Part shown: piece after piece, positions 1 to 11,499 of the stretch
How the letters are laid out: each line of letters opens with the position of its first letter
How positions within the stretch are numbered: position 1 is the stretch's first letter
Source of the DNA: Nageia nagi
Taxonomy: Eukaryota; Pinophyta
Direction: 5' to 3'
Length of the DNA: 64,000 bases
Assembly: GCA_050084985.1 (NCBI GenBank)
Contig: JBITNC010000001.1
Location: 175,336,001 to 175,400,000, forward strand
Position numbers and translations under genes: made by a program
The notes under the pieces: generated by a model
The model's database searches: none
What the model saw: the letters and a program-made list of their open reading frames with translations, nothing else
Told to the model about the DNA's origin: nothing

Positions 1-179
1 GGTTAGGGAGAAAAGGAAAAATACAAGAACACACAAAAATAGAATAAATAATGCACTATACACATGTAAAATACTAATTAAAATGCATGAAAATGTAAAA
101 ATATCTTACTTAAATAATATACACTATCTACAAAGATGAGTAAACTTAAGCAATTAATTTGTGTTCTTGGGGAGATTTT

Positions 180-1791
180 TCTACCCAAATACACTTTATA
201 GAGGTAGAGACAAAATGAGGCACCTTTGGTTTAGCAATTTTCACATTGTTGGTATCATGTAAACAGTGTTGGATGTAGCTAGTGGCATTCATTTTAACTT
301 CATTTTTAATTCTATTTGGAGGAGCATGCCTCTATCCAAGATTTTTAGCAAAATAATGACATAATTCATTGGAAACACTCACCATACTGATACAAACTCT
401 TGGTTTTAAAGAAGGTAGAGGATTAGTGAAGACCCCTAGTTTCTCATTGTCAAGATGTATAGGTCCTACTTGCTCATTTGGTGTAGCATCCATCTTAATA
501 GATCTTTTATCAATGAAATCCTATATAATATACTTGAGATACCTACAATTACATGTTATATGTCCAATTACCCTATGATAAATTACCAAATTCTTCATAG
601 TGATAATGCTTATGTACACCATTAGGGAACTTGGGATCAACAATAGGAGGAAACTCAATAAGTTCTTCATCCAACAAAACATTAAGAATATTATGAATAG
701 TATCAATCAAAGGAGTAAATTATCATTTAGGTTTAGGGGTAATTTTGAATTTATGAGTAGCATTATTTTCTTCAATCCTATTGGTATTTTTAGGGATTGA
801 TTTCTAATGGTGAGTGTTATCATTATTCTTCATAGCATACAATTTTTTGATACATGGCTCTTTCTTGATAACAATGTCTATCATATCTCCTTTTGACATA
901 TCATGGTTAGAGATGATGAATAGTTTATATATAGGCAAGATACCATTTGCAAAAGCATATTTAAGATCTTATTTTGGCATAGTTATTATATTAACCATTT
1001 TATTCCATATTTTAACAAAGTCTTTGAGAGATTGATTAGGAAATTGCTTAATTTTATATAAATCCTTAAAATATAATTTCCCAACAATATTATACCTAAA
1101 TTTTCATAGGAATAAATGAATAAAATCTTCATACCTATAAATGTTGTTATCAAGAAGTTGAAAATACCATTTGAGAGCGTCATCTTTTAAACTATGAGAG
1201 AACAATTTAGCTAACAACTCTCTATCATTCATATATTCAATAACTTCTTCTTTTAACTTTATAACATGCATCTTAGGATCTTGCATACCATCAAATATGA
1301 TAAACTTGACACTCTTTTTCATAGGAATGATCTTAGCAAGAATTATATCAGTTAGAGGCCTTTTGAGACAAGACAAGAAATCATCTTCATCAACTAAGAT
1401 ATTTTTAGGTGTTAAAATGTTAATATTGGATGAGTCAAATTTTAGGGATTGTGGTGGGGTTTGAGGTGGATAATGAGGTGGGTCATGAGGTTTATGTTGT
1501 TTCTTTTTAACTTTAGCCTCCTTATAGGTAACAAATGGACCTATGCAATTAACCCTCTCATGCTCTAACTTATCCAAAATTTTAGCTAGTATTTCTAATT
1601 GTTGTTGTGGAGGTTATTTGTACCAATTGGTAGTATCTTGAAGTTCAAGAAGAATACTATTTTTTATGTGATGTTATCCTAATGTACAATTGGGTTGGAA
1701 GTTGTAAGCCTCATTAATGATTTTATCTAGCTATTGGTTGATAAGAATTTCAAGATCTTCTTCTTATACAATATTATTATCTTTAGGATTC
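180..1791 (-). pseudogene. Ty3/gypsy gag relic (Tat/Ogre-like)
   Basis: Gag of an LTR retrotransposon, the structural protein that packages element RNA. Read on the minus strand from an ATG near 1,791. The core gag domain (about 1,577-1,104) has the family pattern ELLAKLFSHSLKDDALKWYF followed by YRYEDFIHLFL. The same frame runs on to about 785 with only single stop codons, and the text (YNIVGKLYFKDL, NQSLKDFVKIWNKM) is what normally follows in plant gypsy gag. After a frameshift near 620-650 comes a zinc-knuckle remnant, IYHRVIGHITCNC, whose first Cys is lost. It is followed by an FTNPLPS motif near 400 that is also present in the gag at 63.4-63.9 kb. No protease or RT follows to position 1. 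Clearly dead. Family assignment is firm; lineage is inferred from the resemblance to the right-hand element. Confidence 0.82.
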
Positions 1792-1849
1792 ATACCTTTT
1801 TGAAATGATCAGGCTTGAAGATGAGGTGGTTATAGTCTTCAATAGCTTA

Positions 1850-2420
1850 ATCCTATAGATCATCCTTTAAATCATCACCATCATCAATATCATCCTCTAG
1901 TGGTTGTTCACCCTTTGCATTATTGTCTAGAATTGGATTTGCCTTAGTTATTTTTATGTTGCTGGTAGTGTGGTCATAGTCTAGCACACTGCTAATGACA
2001 TTCCCTTTATTAGAAATATTCTTAACCTTATTAATACCTATTACCTCATATGAAAATAGACTATACTCTAAATCTAATCCAACATAATGTTCATTAATTA
2101 GTTCATAGTTAGTCAAAATGTTAATCATAAGAGGAGCGTTATTTGTGATATAATATTCCAATCTTTATCTATTAGATAAGACCTCTAAATAGATTAAGAA
2201 TAATAAGGGATCCTATCTAATTTAGGGATTTTATCTTCATTATCTGAAGTATAAAAGTGATTTTCTAAGTTTTCAAACTTGAAAGGATCAATGATAGTAT
2301 ATCTCTTAGGAGTTTCACTGACGACATCCATTTTCTTGCTAGAGTGTGAGGATTCAGTGTCATTATGAGCATCTGAAGAGGTATTTGGATAGATAAATTA
2401 GGGTTTTATTGAATACTTCT
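1850..2420 (-). pseudogene. N-terminal part of the same gag polyprotein, decayed
   Basis: Upstream of the gag core on the same strand lie acidic, low-complexity open stretches: 2,161-1,853, ending in a run of Asp/Glu, and a piece from an ATG at about 2,335 reading MDVVSETPKRYTIIDPFKFE. They sit where the N-terminal leader of a long plant gypsy gag would be. I do not recognise a domain. That they belong to the gag is inferred from position and strand only. Confidence 0.4.
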
Positions 2421-2559
2421 TCTAACCTCACTAAATTATACTTTTTGATTTGGACACTTTAGGGTTTTCTATATTAAGGTCCATCTTTGGGATATAGGTA
2501 GAACGAACCCTAAATTTATCACTCTTTGGCTACTATTCAAAGAGCTTCATCTAGAGGAA

Positions 2560-3329
2560 TGAATACTAATGAAAATAGATTCATTACTTCTCAAAAGAAA
2601 TTTTCCCTAGATGCAAACCTAGGTGTGTAAGAATGTTGGGTTAATTGATGCACTATTGATCTACTTTATTTTTATTTATGGGGGTTAATTAATGCACTAT
2701 TAATCTACATTTTTATTGACATATATCTAAAATATGAAAATTATGTTTAAATGGAATACATGTTAGTTTTATTCCAATTGCATATTAAATTAATTATAAA
2801 TAACATATATCAATAATAAATATGCATTTGTACAGTAACATGCCATTAGCAACCTAAATGAGGCACATCGCTGATGACATGGAATAAATAAAATTGAAAA
2901 TGTGATAAGAAATGTAAACATGATTGAATAAATGAGTAATCATATAATGATTATGCAACAAAGATGAGAAATGATATTTACTTGTTAAAGATATGATATT
3001 CTCCATGATCTCCCTTAGGGTATATTTATCATTCTCCTTCATTTTTCTTTGACCTTATCATGGCTTCTATAATGTCCTATAGCTTGGTTTTGATCTTCTA
3101 TCTAATCTTCAATTAGTAGAGTCTCTTTTTGGATCCTATGGATATCCCCCTCTTTGGTTGCTTTTGATGTCTTTATATAGCAACACTTGTACAGTAGGAT
3201 TTGATCCCTAGGTCATGATATAGTGATCCATTACATGAAATACATTGCTTTGAATATTTTTAACCCCTTTTTACATAATACATCATTGAGGCTCTAAAAT
3301 GAATTATTTAATAAATAATAATTTATTTT
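2560..3329. other. AT-rich gap with one short tandem doublet
   Basis: No coding signal seen. A 28-base segment beginning GGGTTAATTGATGCACTATT is repeated with a period of 44 bases (2,638 and 2,682) with few differences. This is probably leader or LTR debris of the gag element to its left. Confidence 0.5.
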
Positions 3330-3700
3330 TAGGCATCTACAATGGGCATATATAGAATCTATATCATGGACATATAGAAAGATGTAGCTGTCAAACTCCT
3401 ACACTCCATCAAGATATATCATGGGCATATATAGAAGCTATATCATGGGTGTATAGTGAAAACTATGAAAAATTTTAAATTTTTTAGCCTAGATATATCA
3501 TGAGTGTATATTTGGATATATTATGGATGTATACCAAGAATGATGAAAATTTTGAAATTTTTAGACATGATATGTCATTAGCGTATATCAATTATATCAT
3601 GGGCTTATATTGAGAAATAAGAAGCGAAATTTTTGGATTAGATATATTATGGGCATATAACTAATATATGATGGACATATAGAGAGAATTATAAAATAAT
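3330..3700 (+). repeat. Array of TATATCATGGGCATATA motif, left copy
   Basis: About ten loosely spaced copies of a motif close to GATATATCATGGGCATATA, separated by AT-rich spacers such as AACTATGAAAAATTTT. The whole segment, spacers included, aligns by eye with the reverse complement of 20,340-20,960. The motif also appears in reverse orientation at 10,360-10,470. It may be a (sub)terminal repeat of a DNA transposon. Exact ends and target duplications were not found. Confidence 0.7.
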
Positions 3701-4730
3701 TTTAAAATTGACCAAGTTATGTTACATACCTACCCATGTTGTATGATTTTTTAAATGCATATTGAATTGCTCAACCATTCATAGTTGCATAAACTTGAAT
3801 CTCTAGGTATGGGACTTTATTTTACAATGCATGTTGCCAAAATGAGGTCTAGGCTTATGCTTTTCTTTCAATTTGTGCTTGCATGTTGATCTTTGGGGCT
3901 ATATTTATATAATTCTTTATGTAGAATAATTTTCCATCTTGTTGTAATCATTATATTGCAATATTTATACCCATTGGAATTTTCATACCATTTTTGCATA
4001 AATAATGAGAAAAAATCATAAGCTAGGAAAACCCTTAAAAGAATACAACATCAAAATGATATAGGGAAACAAAGTTATAGTTAAGAATGAAGAGAAGAAT
4101 ACAACAATGTAGATACATAATATTTTAATAGAAACCCAACATTATAAAGGTTTTTAATGGAGTACATTTGAATCATAAATAATGTCATTTCAAATCAAGT
4201 GCTAGGAAATGTAGAAAATGTGAGTATAGAACAATAATGGATACCTAATAATTATAATTATAAGATTGTTAGTACAAATTTGAGATGAAGTGACATATGG
4301 CATGCATTAACTAAAACCAAAATTATATCATTTAGCATCAACCTAGGGAAGGAGTGAACAAACACCCATACAATTAAGGAAATTGAGGTCTAGAAAATAA
4401 CCCACATTTGAGTCTAAAACAACATCCTATAGCTTCATAAATGGGTGGAGACTTGGAAAGAAGGGAGTTCAGCTCAACAAAGGAGACTAGGCAGAATGCA
4501 AAAGTATGGTGTCTTCTTTATGAGGGATGATTAGATAGGTTTATGAATGAATGCAAGGGTGATGATGAAAAAATATCACTAGAAGTGGTAGAAACTTGAA
4601 ATGAAGGTGTTTGCAATGTTAATGGTTTGGAGATAGTATTCTCTATAGATATAATTTCCCAAGAAACCCACCTATCAAATGTAGGAATAAAAGAAAGAAG
4701 GTAAGGGAGGGTGAAAAATCTTGTGTCCAA
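3701..4730. other. AT-rich stretch, nothing recognised
   Basis: No sustained open frame, RNA gene or clear repeat seen on either strand. Confidence 0.5.
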
Positions 4731-6000
4731 AGATAAGTTCATTCAAACCTACATGCAAGGGATTAGTTTAGATAAGTTTTAGATGGGGGTATTACAAAAT
4801 TACATTCTAGAGACTTGGAAGGAGCTAGCCAGTACCTTGATAAGATATATAACTCTAGAAGGAAGGTACAATAAGGTTTATGCCCATAACTTTAGTCTTA
4901 TAAGCTAATTTTCTTTTACTAAAATAGATAGGGTTAATTTTGCCTTCTTTATTTTCGATTTCATGAGCATTTCTATAAGAACATTTAAGGGAAATTTAAT
5001 ATCATGGCTAATTAATGGTTGAGTGATGAAATTGGTGTATGAAAGAGCCTTGGAAAATAGACCCATGATGATGCCAAGGGTAACAATATTAGTTTGAGGC
5101 TAGGTATTTGACACAAGGGATAACAAAAACCTTAGGGTTAAAATTTTTGAGCAAGAGGAGAACATCCCTCTAGCTAGTGTATTAAAATCAAAGAAGGGGG
5201 AGGAAAACTAATCAAGATATAGGTGAGTTGATAAAGGAGCCCACTATAAGGGAGATAATATCCAACAAAGGGAAAGAAAAAATAACCTTTGGGATATATA
5301 ACATTCATGGGGAGGAGAATGCAATATCATAGGATAAATAAGTGGGGGACATATCAAATATAATGATAGAAGAGATGGTAGCAAATGAAACCCTTATGCA
5401 AGCTAATAATTATAGTAAGGCACCTCTCAATAGTATGGTCATAGTAGAGATAAACTCATTTTTCATCAAAATAGTAAAAATTGGTAGAGAAGTTGTAAAA
5501 ACAACATAGGAAAATGTAGCAAAGCAAGAGGAGGAAAAATGAAAGTTGTTGAATCTAGTGGAGTACCAAAACTATCCACTTTTAGGGAGAACAAGGAACA
5601 ACATAAAATGAGGGAACAAAGAGATATAGAGAGAGGATAAAGGACCATTTAAAGGGGTGCAATTTATTAATTTTAAGTACTAAACACCTCCAAAGGAATT
5701 CAACATTAGATATATCAAAAAGATGTTTAGGAAAGCTCCACAAAGTCATCCTCAAAGAAAATATGTCAATCTTGCCAATGTGGAGACAACATTAGAGACC
5801 CAAGAGGAGAGGTAAAAGAGTTTTTAGTAAGGATATCTTTTAGTAATAAGATCCACAATGAGATGCTAGCTGAAGCATTATTGAGAAAAGATGATGCTAG
5901 CACAATATATGATGAAGTTGGAGAGAATTTAGGATTTAAACAAATAATTTTAAGAAAAATGTACAATAATACTACAAACACAATAATAGAGAGGACTAAT
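4731..6000 (+). pseudogene. Unrecognised decayed coding stretch
   Basis: Plus-strand reading gives protein-like text with scattered stops, for example ETWKELASTLIRYITLEGRY near 4,815 followed by KVYAHNFSLI and NFAFFIFDFMSISI. The mix of hydrophobic and charged residues looks like a former protein, not noise. I cannot name the family. A later stretch (5,640-6,000) has frame changes. It lies between the left motif array and the MULE transposase, so it could be a second protein or captured fragment of the same element, but that is inference. Confidence 0.35.
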
Positions 6001-6091
6001 TAGTGCCCCTATTAGGAAGCCCACCATGATGGAAAGGGAGTGCAACATAAAGGTAGGAGTCTTTACTATTTATTTTTGGGCACTACTTAAT

Positions 6092-6183
6092 ATATTGCTA
6101 TAACGTATTTGGTCACATAATGTATTGTTATAGGTTGTTTGGGCATTGAATCTATTGCTAATAGTTATTTGGGCACATAATAT
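6092..6183 (+). repeat. Three-copy ~31-bp minisatellite
   Basis: Three degenerate tandem units of the form TATTGCTATA...TTTGGGCACATAAT, spacing about 31 bases. Confidence 0.6.
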
Positions 6184-7437
6184 TTTTAGGCATCTTATTA
6201 TTTTGGATAATTACTCCAAAAATGATGGCTCTTGGTAGATTACAACAATTATGCATGTTGTGAAACTCCTATGTATATATTTATGTCAGCTGTAAAGTTT
6301 AATGAAGACCCTTCTAAACTTCACACATTTTTATAATTAATACAAAAAATGGCCTCTTTTACAAAAAATGTTTACTTAGTGTATGTAAATAATGTGCTTT
6401 TGGTTATTATTTATGAATTTTTTCATTTCATTGCATCAAATAGTCTTTGCATCATGCATCTTATTTAAAACCTCTTGTGCTTTAAGATTTTAGTTCACAT
6501 TTTAAGGGTGATGGAAGTTTGAAACCAAACATATACCTTATAATATGCTATAATGCAAATTATATGTTTTATTTTATGTAGTTAACTAAAACACAATGAC
6601 ATTGAAATGGCATAGTATTTTTAATCTACTTTTCCAAGGTATCTAATGAAAACAACTATTTTATCAAAATGATTTAACCTAGATAGGAATACAATGTACA
6701 AAAGGGAATATAGATTCAATAGCTACAATACCTTTATGTAGGAGGATTGATTTAAAAAAGGGAAAAGAGTCTTATCTTGATGCACAATGCACATTTTTGT
6801 GCAAGAAAACAAAAAACAAAAAAGGTCTAAAAGGCAATTACAAATCAAAGGCCATCATATGTGAAATGTAAGAAAATATATTTTTCAATTTGTGCATTGC
6901 ATGATCTTGTATTGGCAAGAAATATGGTTCTAAATGTTTTATTTTGTGTGTAGTTATTAGTATGCTTATGACTTATGACTATAAGGAAAAGCAACATGAC
7001 CCACTTCCTCTAAAATAAAAGAGGAATTTTATAAAGAAAAGAGGTTTTCAATGTCATTGTGTTGTTAAGGTATTCCAAAGTTTACCTAAAGTTTCATTTC
7101 TTACATACAACAAATTTGAACATGTTGCACTTCATGGAAAAACCTACCATGGAGTGTATGATACAACCAAAACAAAAATTCATAAGGCCAATTTTTCTCC
7201 ACATATGTTAAAAGAGACTAGTTCTTTGATTGAGTCATTGCTAATAGATGGTGTTTCAATTGATACAATATGTAATATGCAATTTATGTAAGAGTATTTT
7301 GAAAATGTACTTGTAATTCAAGATCATTGCATTTTAAGGATAAATATTCAAAATATATAGAATATATTGATGAGGATGAAAGTGCAAAAGGCTAAAAATG
7401 ATGCCACTAGTATGGACCAATGGTACCAAGCCAAAAA

Positions 7438-7440
<3 letters not shown>

Positions 7441-7484
<44 letters not shown>
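7441..7484 (+). repeat. (TA)22 microsatellite inside the transposase
   Basis: Forty-four bases of pure TA repeat interrupt the transposase just before the DDE domain. They encode a meaningless Ile-Tyr run in the surrounding small open frame. Confidence 0.98.
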
Positions 7485-8285
7485 AACTCTAACCATGAAA
7501 TTGGAAAATTTGTTATCGGTATTCAAATAGAATGGATGTTAGAAAAATGGTGGAATTATCCCATAACAACATATTTTCAATGGATTAAACCTTTAGTACA
7601 AATTTGTATGGTGTACATGTTTCTAATTTTTTTGCATTATTGATATTTTTCATAACTAAATTTTTATGCATTACTGATTTATCTTTGTTTTATATTATTG
7701 TAGTATCAATTTTATATATTACATGCATTTGATTTCAAACAAAGTGGTTTACCTATAGCTTGGGTTATCAAATACAAAAATGGTGTTGATGACATAGCTA
7801 AGTGGCTTGATAGATTGAAAAAATGTTATCTAGAATGTTGACCAAAGTTGGCATGTGAATGCTTTTCTTACTAATGATGTTGCTATAGAAATCCAAGCCA
7901 TTAGGTTTGTGAACTATATTTTGTTTAAATAATATGAAAAATAAGTTTAAAATAAAATTATTTTGAATTTTTATGAGTCTTCGTTTTTCATGTTCATATC
8001 AAAATTTTATGTATGTTGTTACATGTATGTCTAGGAAAGTGTTTGGTTGTAGGTATTTGTTGTGTATTTGGCATGTGAAATGAGCTTGGTTAAATAATGT
8101 ATACAAGAAGGCATCAAGTAAAGAGATTAGGAGAAAATTTTTTACAAGGTTAGATGAAATAATATCAAAATGCAAGGATGATGCATTTGTGAAAGTAGTT
8201 CTATCTAAGTTTTACATTGATTTCCATAATGAGAAGTCTTTTATAGATTACTTGATTGGTAATTGATTTGATGCTAATAGAATTT

Positions 8286-8376
8286 GTAAGTACACTCATA
8301 TCATTTTTATGTTTTTTTACTCTCTTTTTTTCCTTATCAAGCATTTGGTATTTTGATTCTACATTTTTTGTTGCAG
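8286..8376 (+). other. Spliceosomal intron in the MULE relic
   Basis: A 91-base segment begins GTAAGTACAC and ends TTTTTGTTGCAG, with a T-rich tract before the acceptor. Coding similarity to MULE transposase stops before it and resumes after it with MWAKCYRNFPHSN, which supports a real former intron. Confidence 0.65.
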
Positions 8377-9540
8377 GTATGTGGGCAAAATGCTATAGAA
8401 ATTTTCCCCATTCCAACTAAGAAACAAATTCAACTAAAGAGTCATCTCATTGTACTTTAGAAACTATATTTATATGTCAAAAGGAAATAAACTATCATAG
8501 AAGAATGGATTTGTTACTTTACACACATTTTGAACTAGTTTTTCCATATTATATGAATTTAGTTAAATTGAAGACACCAAGATTTTTGAATAATTACAAG
8601 GAGGAAAAGGGTTTAGAGAGTGAAATATAGAAATCTCATATGATACTTGATTATCACTATGTCCCTTATGAATATGTTGTTGTTTCATACTAGGTGAGGA
8701 GTTAAATAGATGTATCAAAATAATATCTTGTTACCCTTGAAGGTGAAGAATCTTTACACATGCATTTAAAAGTGGGCCCTATGAGGTAACACATGCAAGA
8801 ATGTATTCAAAATCATGAACATGTTGATTGAAACTATTAATTTTCCTAATAATACAATAATACTTGCACCTAATACACCTTATTCTCCTAGCAACACAAT
8901 CTAACCAGATGTTAATAGCTCTTAAGGTTGGGAATATCAGGTTAATCCTTCATCTCCTAGGATATTAGATGTTGATGATGGAAAGGTATGGTTAAAATGA
9001 TTGTTAGAGGTAGTTTGCAAGTATGGTTATGTATATGTAAGCTAGGTACTACCAATTTTCATTCCCACAAGATTCTAATATAGCTGAAAGAAGAATGAAG
9101 AGTTGGATGAGTCCTTCAAATAAAAAGAAAAGTGGGACTCGAAATATGAAATCATTTGACTTAAATATTGATGCCCAAAAAAATCCTACTCATGTTTTTC
9201 CAAGATTAAAAAAGTTTGGTTGACCTAAGACAACATAATTTTAAGGTAAACACTTTGTGTTTTAATTTAATTTCTATCATAGAAATAATTTTTCAAATTT
9301 TTTGATTTGAATTTTACTCTTTCTTATAAATGATGGTGCCAAATCGGAATCAACATATAGGTATTTTTCATTCTCAAGCATAGCTGAGCAATCTATTATT
9401 GGGGAAAATAAGAATTAGAATTAAAAATTATGCATAGGATTCAAAATTAAAATTTTTGTAATATTCTTACTATTTTCATATGTAGATGAATATGATACTA
9501 TTAGTAAAAAAATGGTGAAGGCATACCTCACCTACAAATT

Positions 9541-9810
9541 GAGTTATGTATGTCCTTTGTATAGATTTGAGTTATTATTATATGTATCATATTTCATCAT
9601 AATATTTGAGTTATGTATATCTTGAGTTATGTATGTCCTATTTATAAATATGAGTTATTGGAATCATAATATTTGAGTTATTAACATCATAATATTTGAG
9701 TTATTAGCACCATAATATCTGAGTTATTAACATCATAATATTTGAGTTGTATATTTACTGAGTTGTGTATGTCCTGTGTATGGATCTGAGTTATTGGCAT
9801 CATCATATCA
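9541..9810 (+). repeat. GAGTTATT minisatellite, nested
   Basis: Repeats of about 23 bases, CATCATAATATTTGAGTTATTA, occur four to five times (9,660-9,745). They sit inside a longer repeat whose unit contains GAGTTATGTATGTCCT (9,541, 9,624 and, diverged, 9,760). Confidence 0.8.
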
Positions 9811-9984
9811 TTGAGAATATCCTAAGCAAAATATACATAAATAATGAGACTAAAATTTATTTTAGGCATGAGAATATCCTTAACATAATGAGAAAAGGAA
9901 ACAAGAAATGAAACAAATGAGAAAAGGAGGCACATAAGCCTTACAATAAATAAGACATGGTTATAATAAATAATACATGGTTAA

Positions 9985-10130
9985 TTATGCATGGTTAAAT
10001 ATCCTACAATAAATAAAACAAGGAAATAGAAGCCTTACCATTGCATGGTTAAATATCCTACAAAAAAAGAAAAGGAAACAGAAGCATTACAGTTGCATGG
10101 TTAAATGTCTTACTACAAAAGGAAACAAGA
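9985..10130 (+). repeat. ~53-bp tandem repeat, three units
   Basis: Units starting GCATGGTTAAATATCCTAC occur at 9,989, 10,043 and 10,095 (spacing 54 and 52) and share an AGAAGC(A/C)TTAC segment. Confidence 0.8.
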
Positions 10131-10246
10131 CATGAAATAAATGAATAAAGGATGCACAAAATCCTTAAACAAGATATGGAACCCTCTATCTCCCCATTTT
10201 GGCTCATATACTTACTCAATCTCATATCAAAAAATGGAGCTTTCAT

Positions 10247-10470
10247 TGATCATGAACTGTAATATATACCATTGATCATAAACCCTAATATATTTAGAGA
10301 TCCATATAATTAACTGATCATGAACCACATTTATTAATCATGAACCCTATTATATACACCCATACATTATCCTTATATATTCCCATAATATAATGTGACA
10401 TACATACACCCATCATACATCTTATATATGCCCATCATATATATTTATATACACCCATCATATATTGTAT
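10247..10470 (-). repeat. TGATCATGAACC repeats plus reverse-oriented copies of the 3.3-kb motif
   Basis: Four units of TGATCATGAACCCTAATATA type (10,247-10,355) are followed by several copies of TATATGCCCATCATATATA (10,360-10,470). The latter is the reverse complement of the motif at 3.3-3.7 kb. The two opposed sets flank the MULE transposase and are candidate subterminal repeats of one element of about 7 kb. Confidence 0.6.
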
Positions 10471-11490
10471 CTTTCATGGTTATGAATGCAACATAACCAA
10501 ATAGTAACTATTGTGACAAGATTTCACATCCCTTTATATGACTATCAAACTACTATCATTGAGTAAAAAAGGATTTATCCTTATTTAAAACAACCTAGAT
10601 TAGAAAGAGGGAGATCAGTTCTATTATCATACATTGGGTACAATATAAAGCACAAAGAGAATGAACATAAGAGAATGAAGCATTCATACATCCACCCATT
10701 CAAATAATATGATAGATGTGCATACAAGTGCTGAAGAAGCAGCCATTAAACACTCAAATAATGTAACATTTAATAACTAAAATGTAAAGGTATTTATACA
10801 TGAGATAAATAATTAATCAATAAGGTCATCATCATTTGTATTAATGTGAATCAATTTGTAGAATACAATAATACTTGTTCATATATTCTATAACTAATTA
10901 CAAAATATGGACCAAATGATTGGGTCCTAGATACATAACTTGTAACAAAAACCTAAAAACTAGCCCTATGCTAGAATAGGTACTCTATTCTAGATTTGCA
11001 AAGAATATCCATAGGTGTGAATAACTTATAGCATGATGATGTGCTCTGTAACATGTATAAAAGACTTGAATCAAAATTTATGGGAGAAATAGAGAATGAA
11101 AGGAAAAAGAAGAAGGACAAAGACACAAGAAAAGAACACACAAATAGTACCTTGCTAATCAAAATTGGAAAATGGGAAAAAGACCCTTTTCTCCATCACC
11201 ATGTTGGTATTTGTAGATAAAAAAAAGTTGTTGCCAACTACTCCACCTATTCAAAAAGATTCTTTTGAAATAAAAACTTTCTTTAATTCAAAAAGGGATA
11301 CCTATCATTTTAAAAAATAAACAAGTGTTATTTTCACAACCCCACTAATATGTCTCTTTCAACACCTTCATTGCCTAACCAATAAGATTCCATTCTACCT
11401 ATTAGAAATTAGGCACATGCTATAGTTGTTTCTTCCATATGAAGACATCAACTTTGGTATCATGTGCCCATTCATCGCACCTATTGATTA
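10471..11490. other. AT-rich gap, nothing recognised
   Basis: No sustained coding text on either strand and no clear repeat. Confidence 0.5.
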
Positions 11491-11499
11491 CCTTCTCTA

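Larger units (their letters stand above)
6990..9240 (+). pseudogene. MULE-type (SWIM/FAR1-like) transposase, decayed, with introns
   Basis: Transposase relic of a Mutator-like DNA transposon, read in pieces on the plus strand. An N-terminal block (about 7,075-7,300) reads YNKFEHVALHGKTYHGVYDT and ends in a SLIESLLIDGVSID helix. The DDE domain starts at about 7,500 with KFVIGIQIEWMLEK and continues with NIFSMD then a stop then TFSTNLYG, holding the first catalytic Asp. NAFLTNDVAIEIQAIR (about 7,857-7,904) is the second-Asp region. From 8,035 one frame reads KVFGCRYLLCIWHVK, the conserved C...WHV block, and continues through SKCKDDAFVKVVLSKFY to 8,263. After an intron, MWAKCYRNFPHSN at 8,378 and a KESSHCTL segment give the catalytic Glu region. 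Introns with GT..AG ends are visible. Stops, frameshifts and a (TA)n tract mean it is inactive. Family call is by remembered motif order. Confidence 0.75.
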
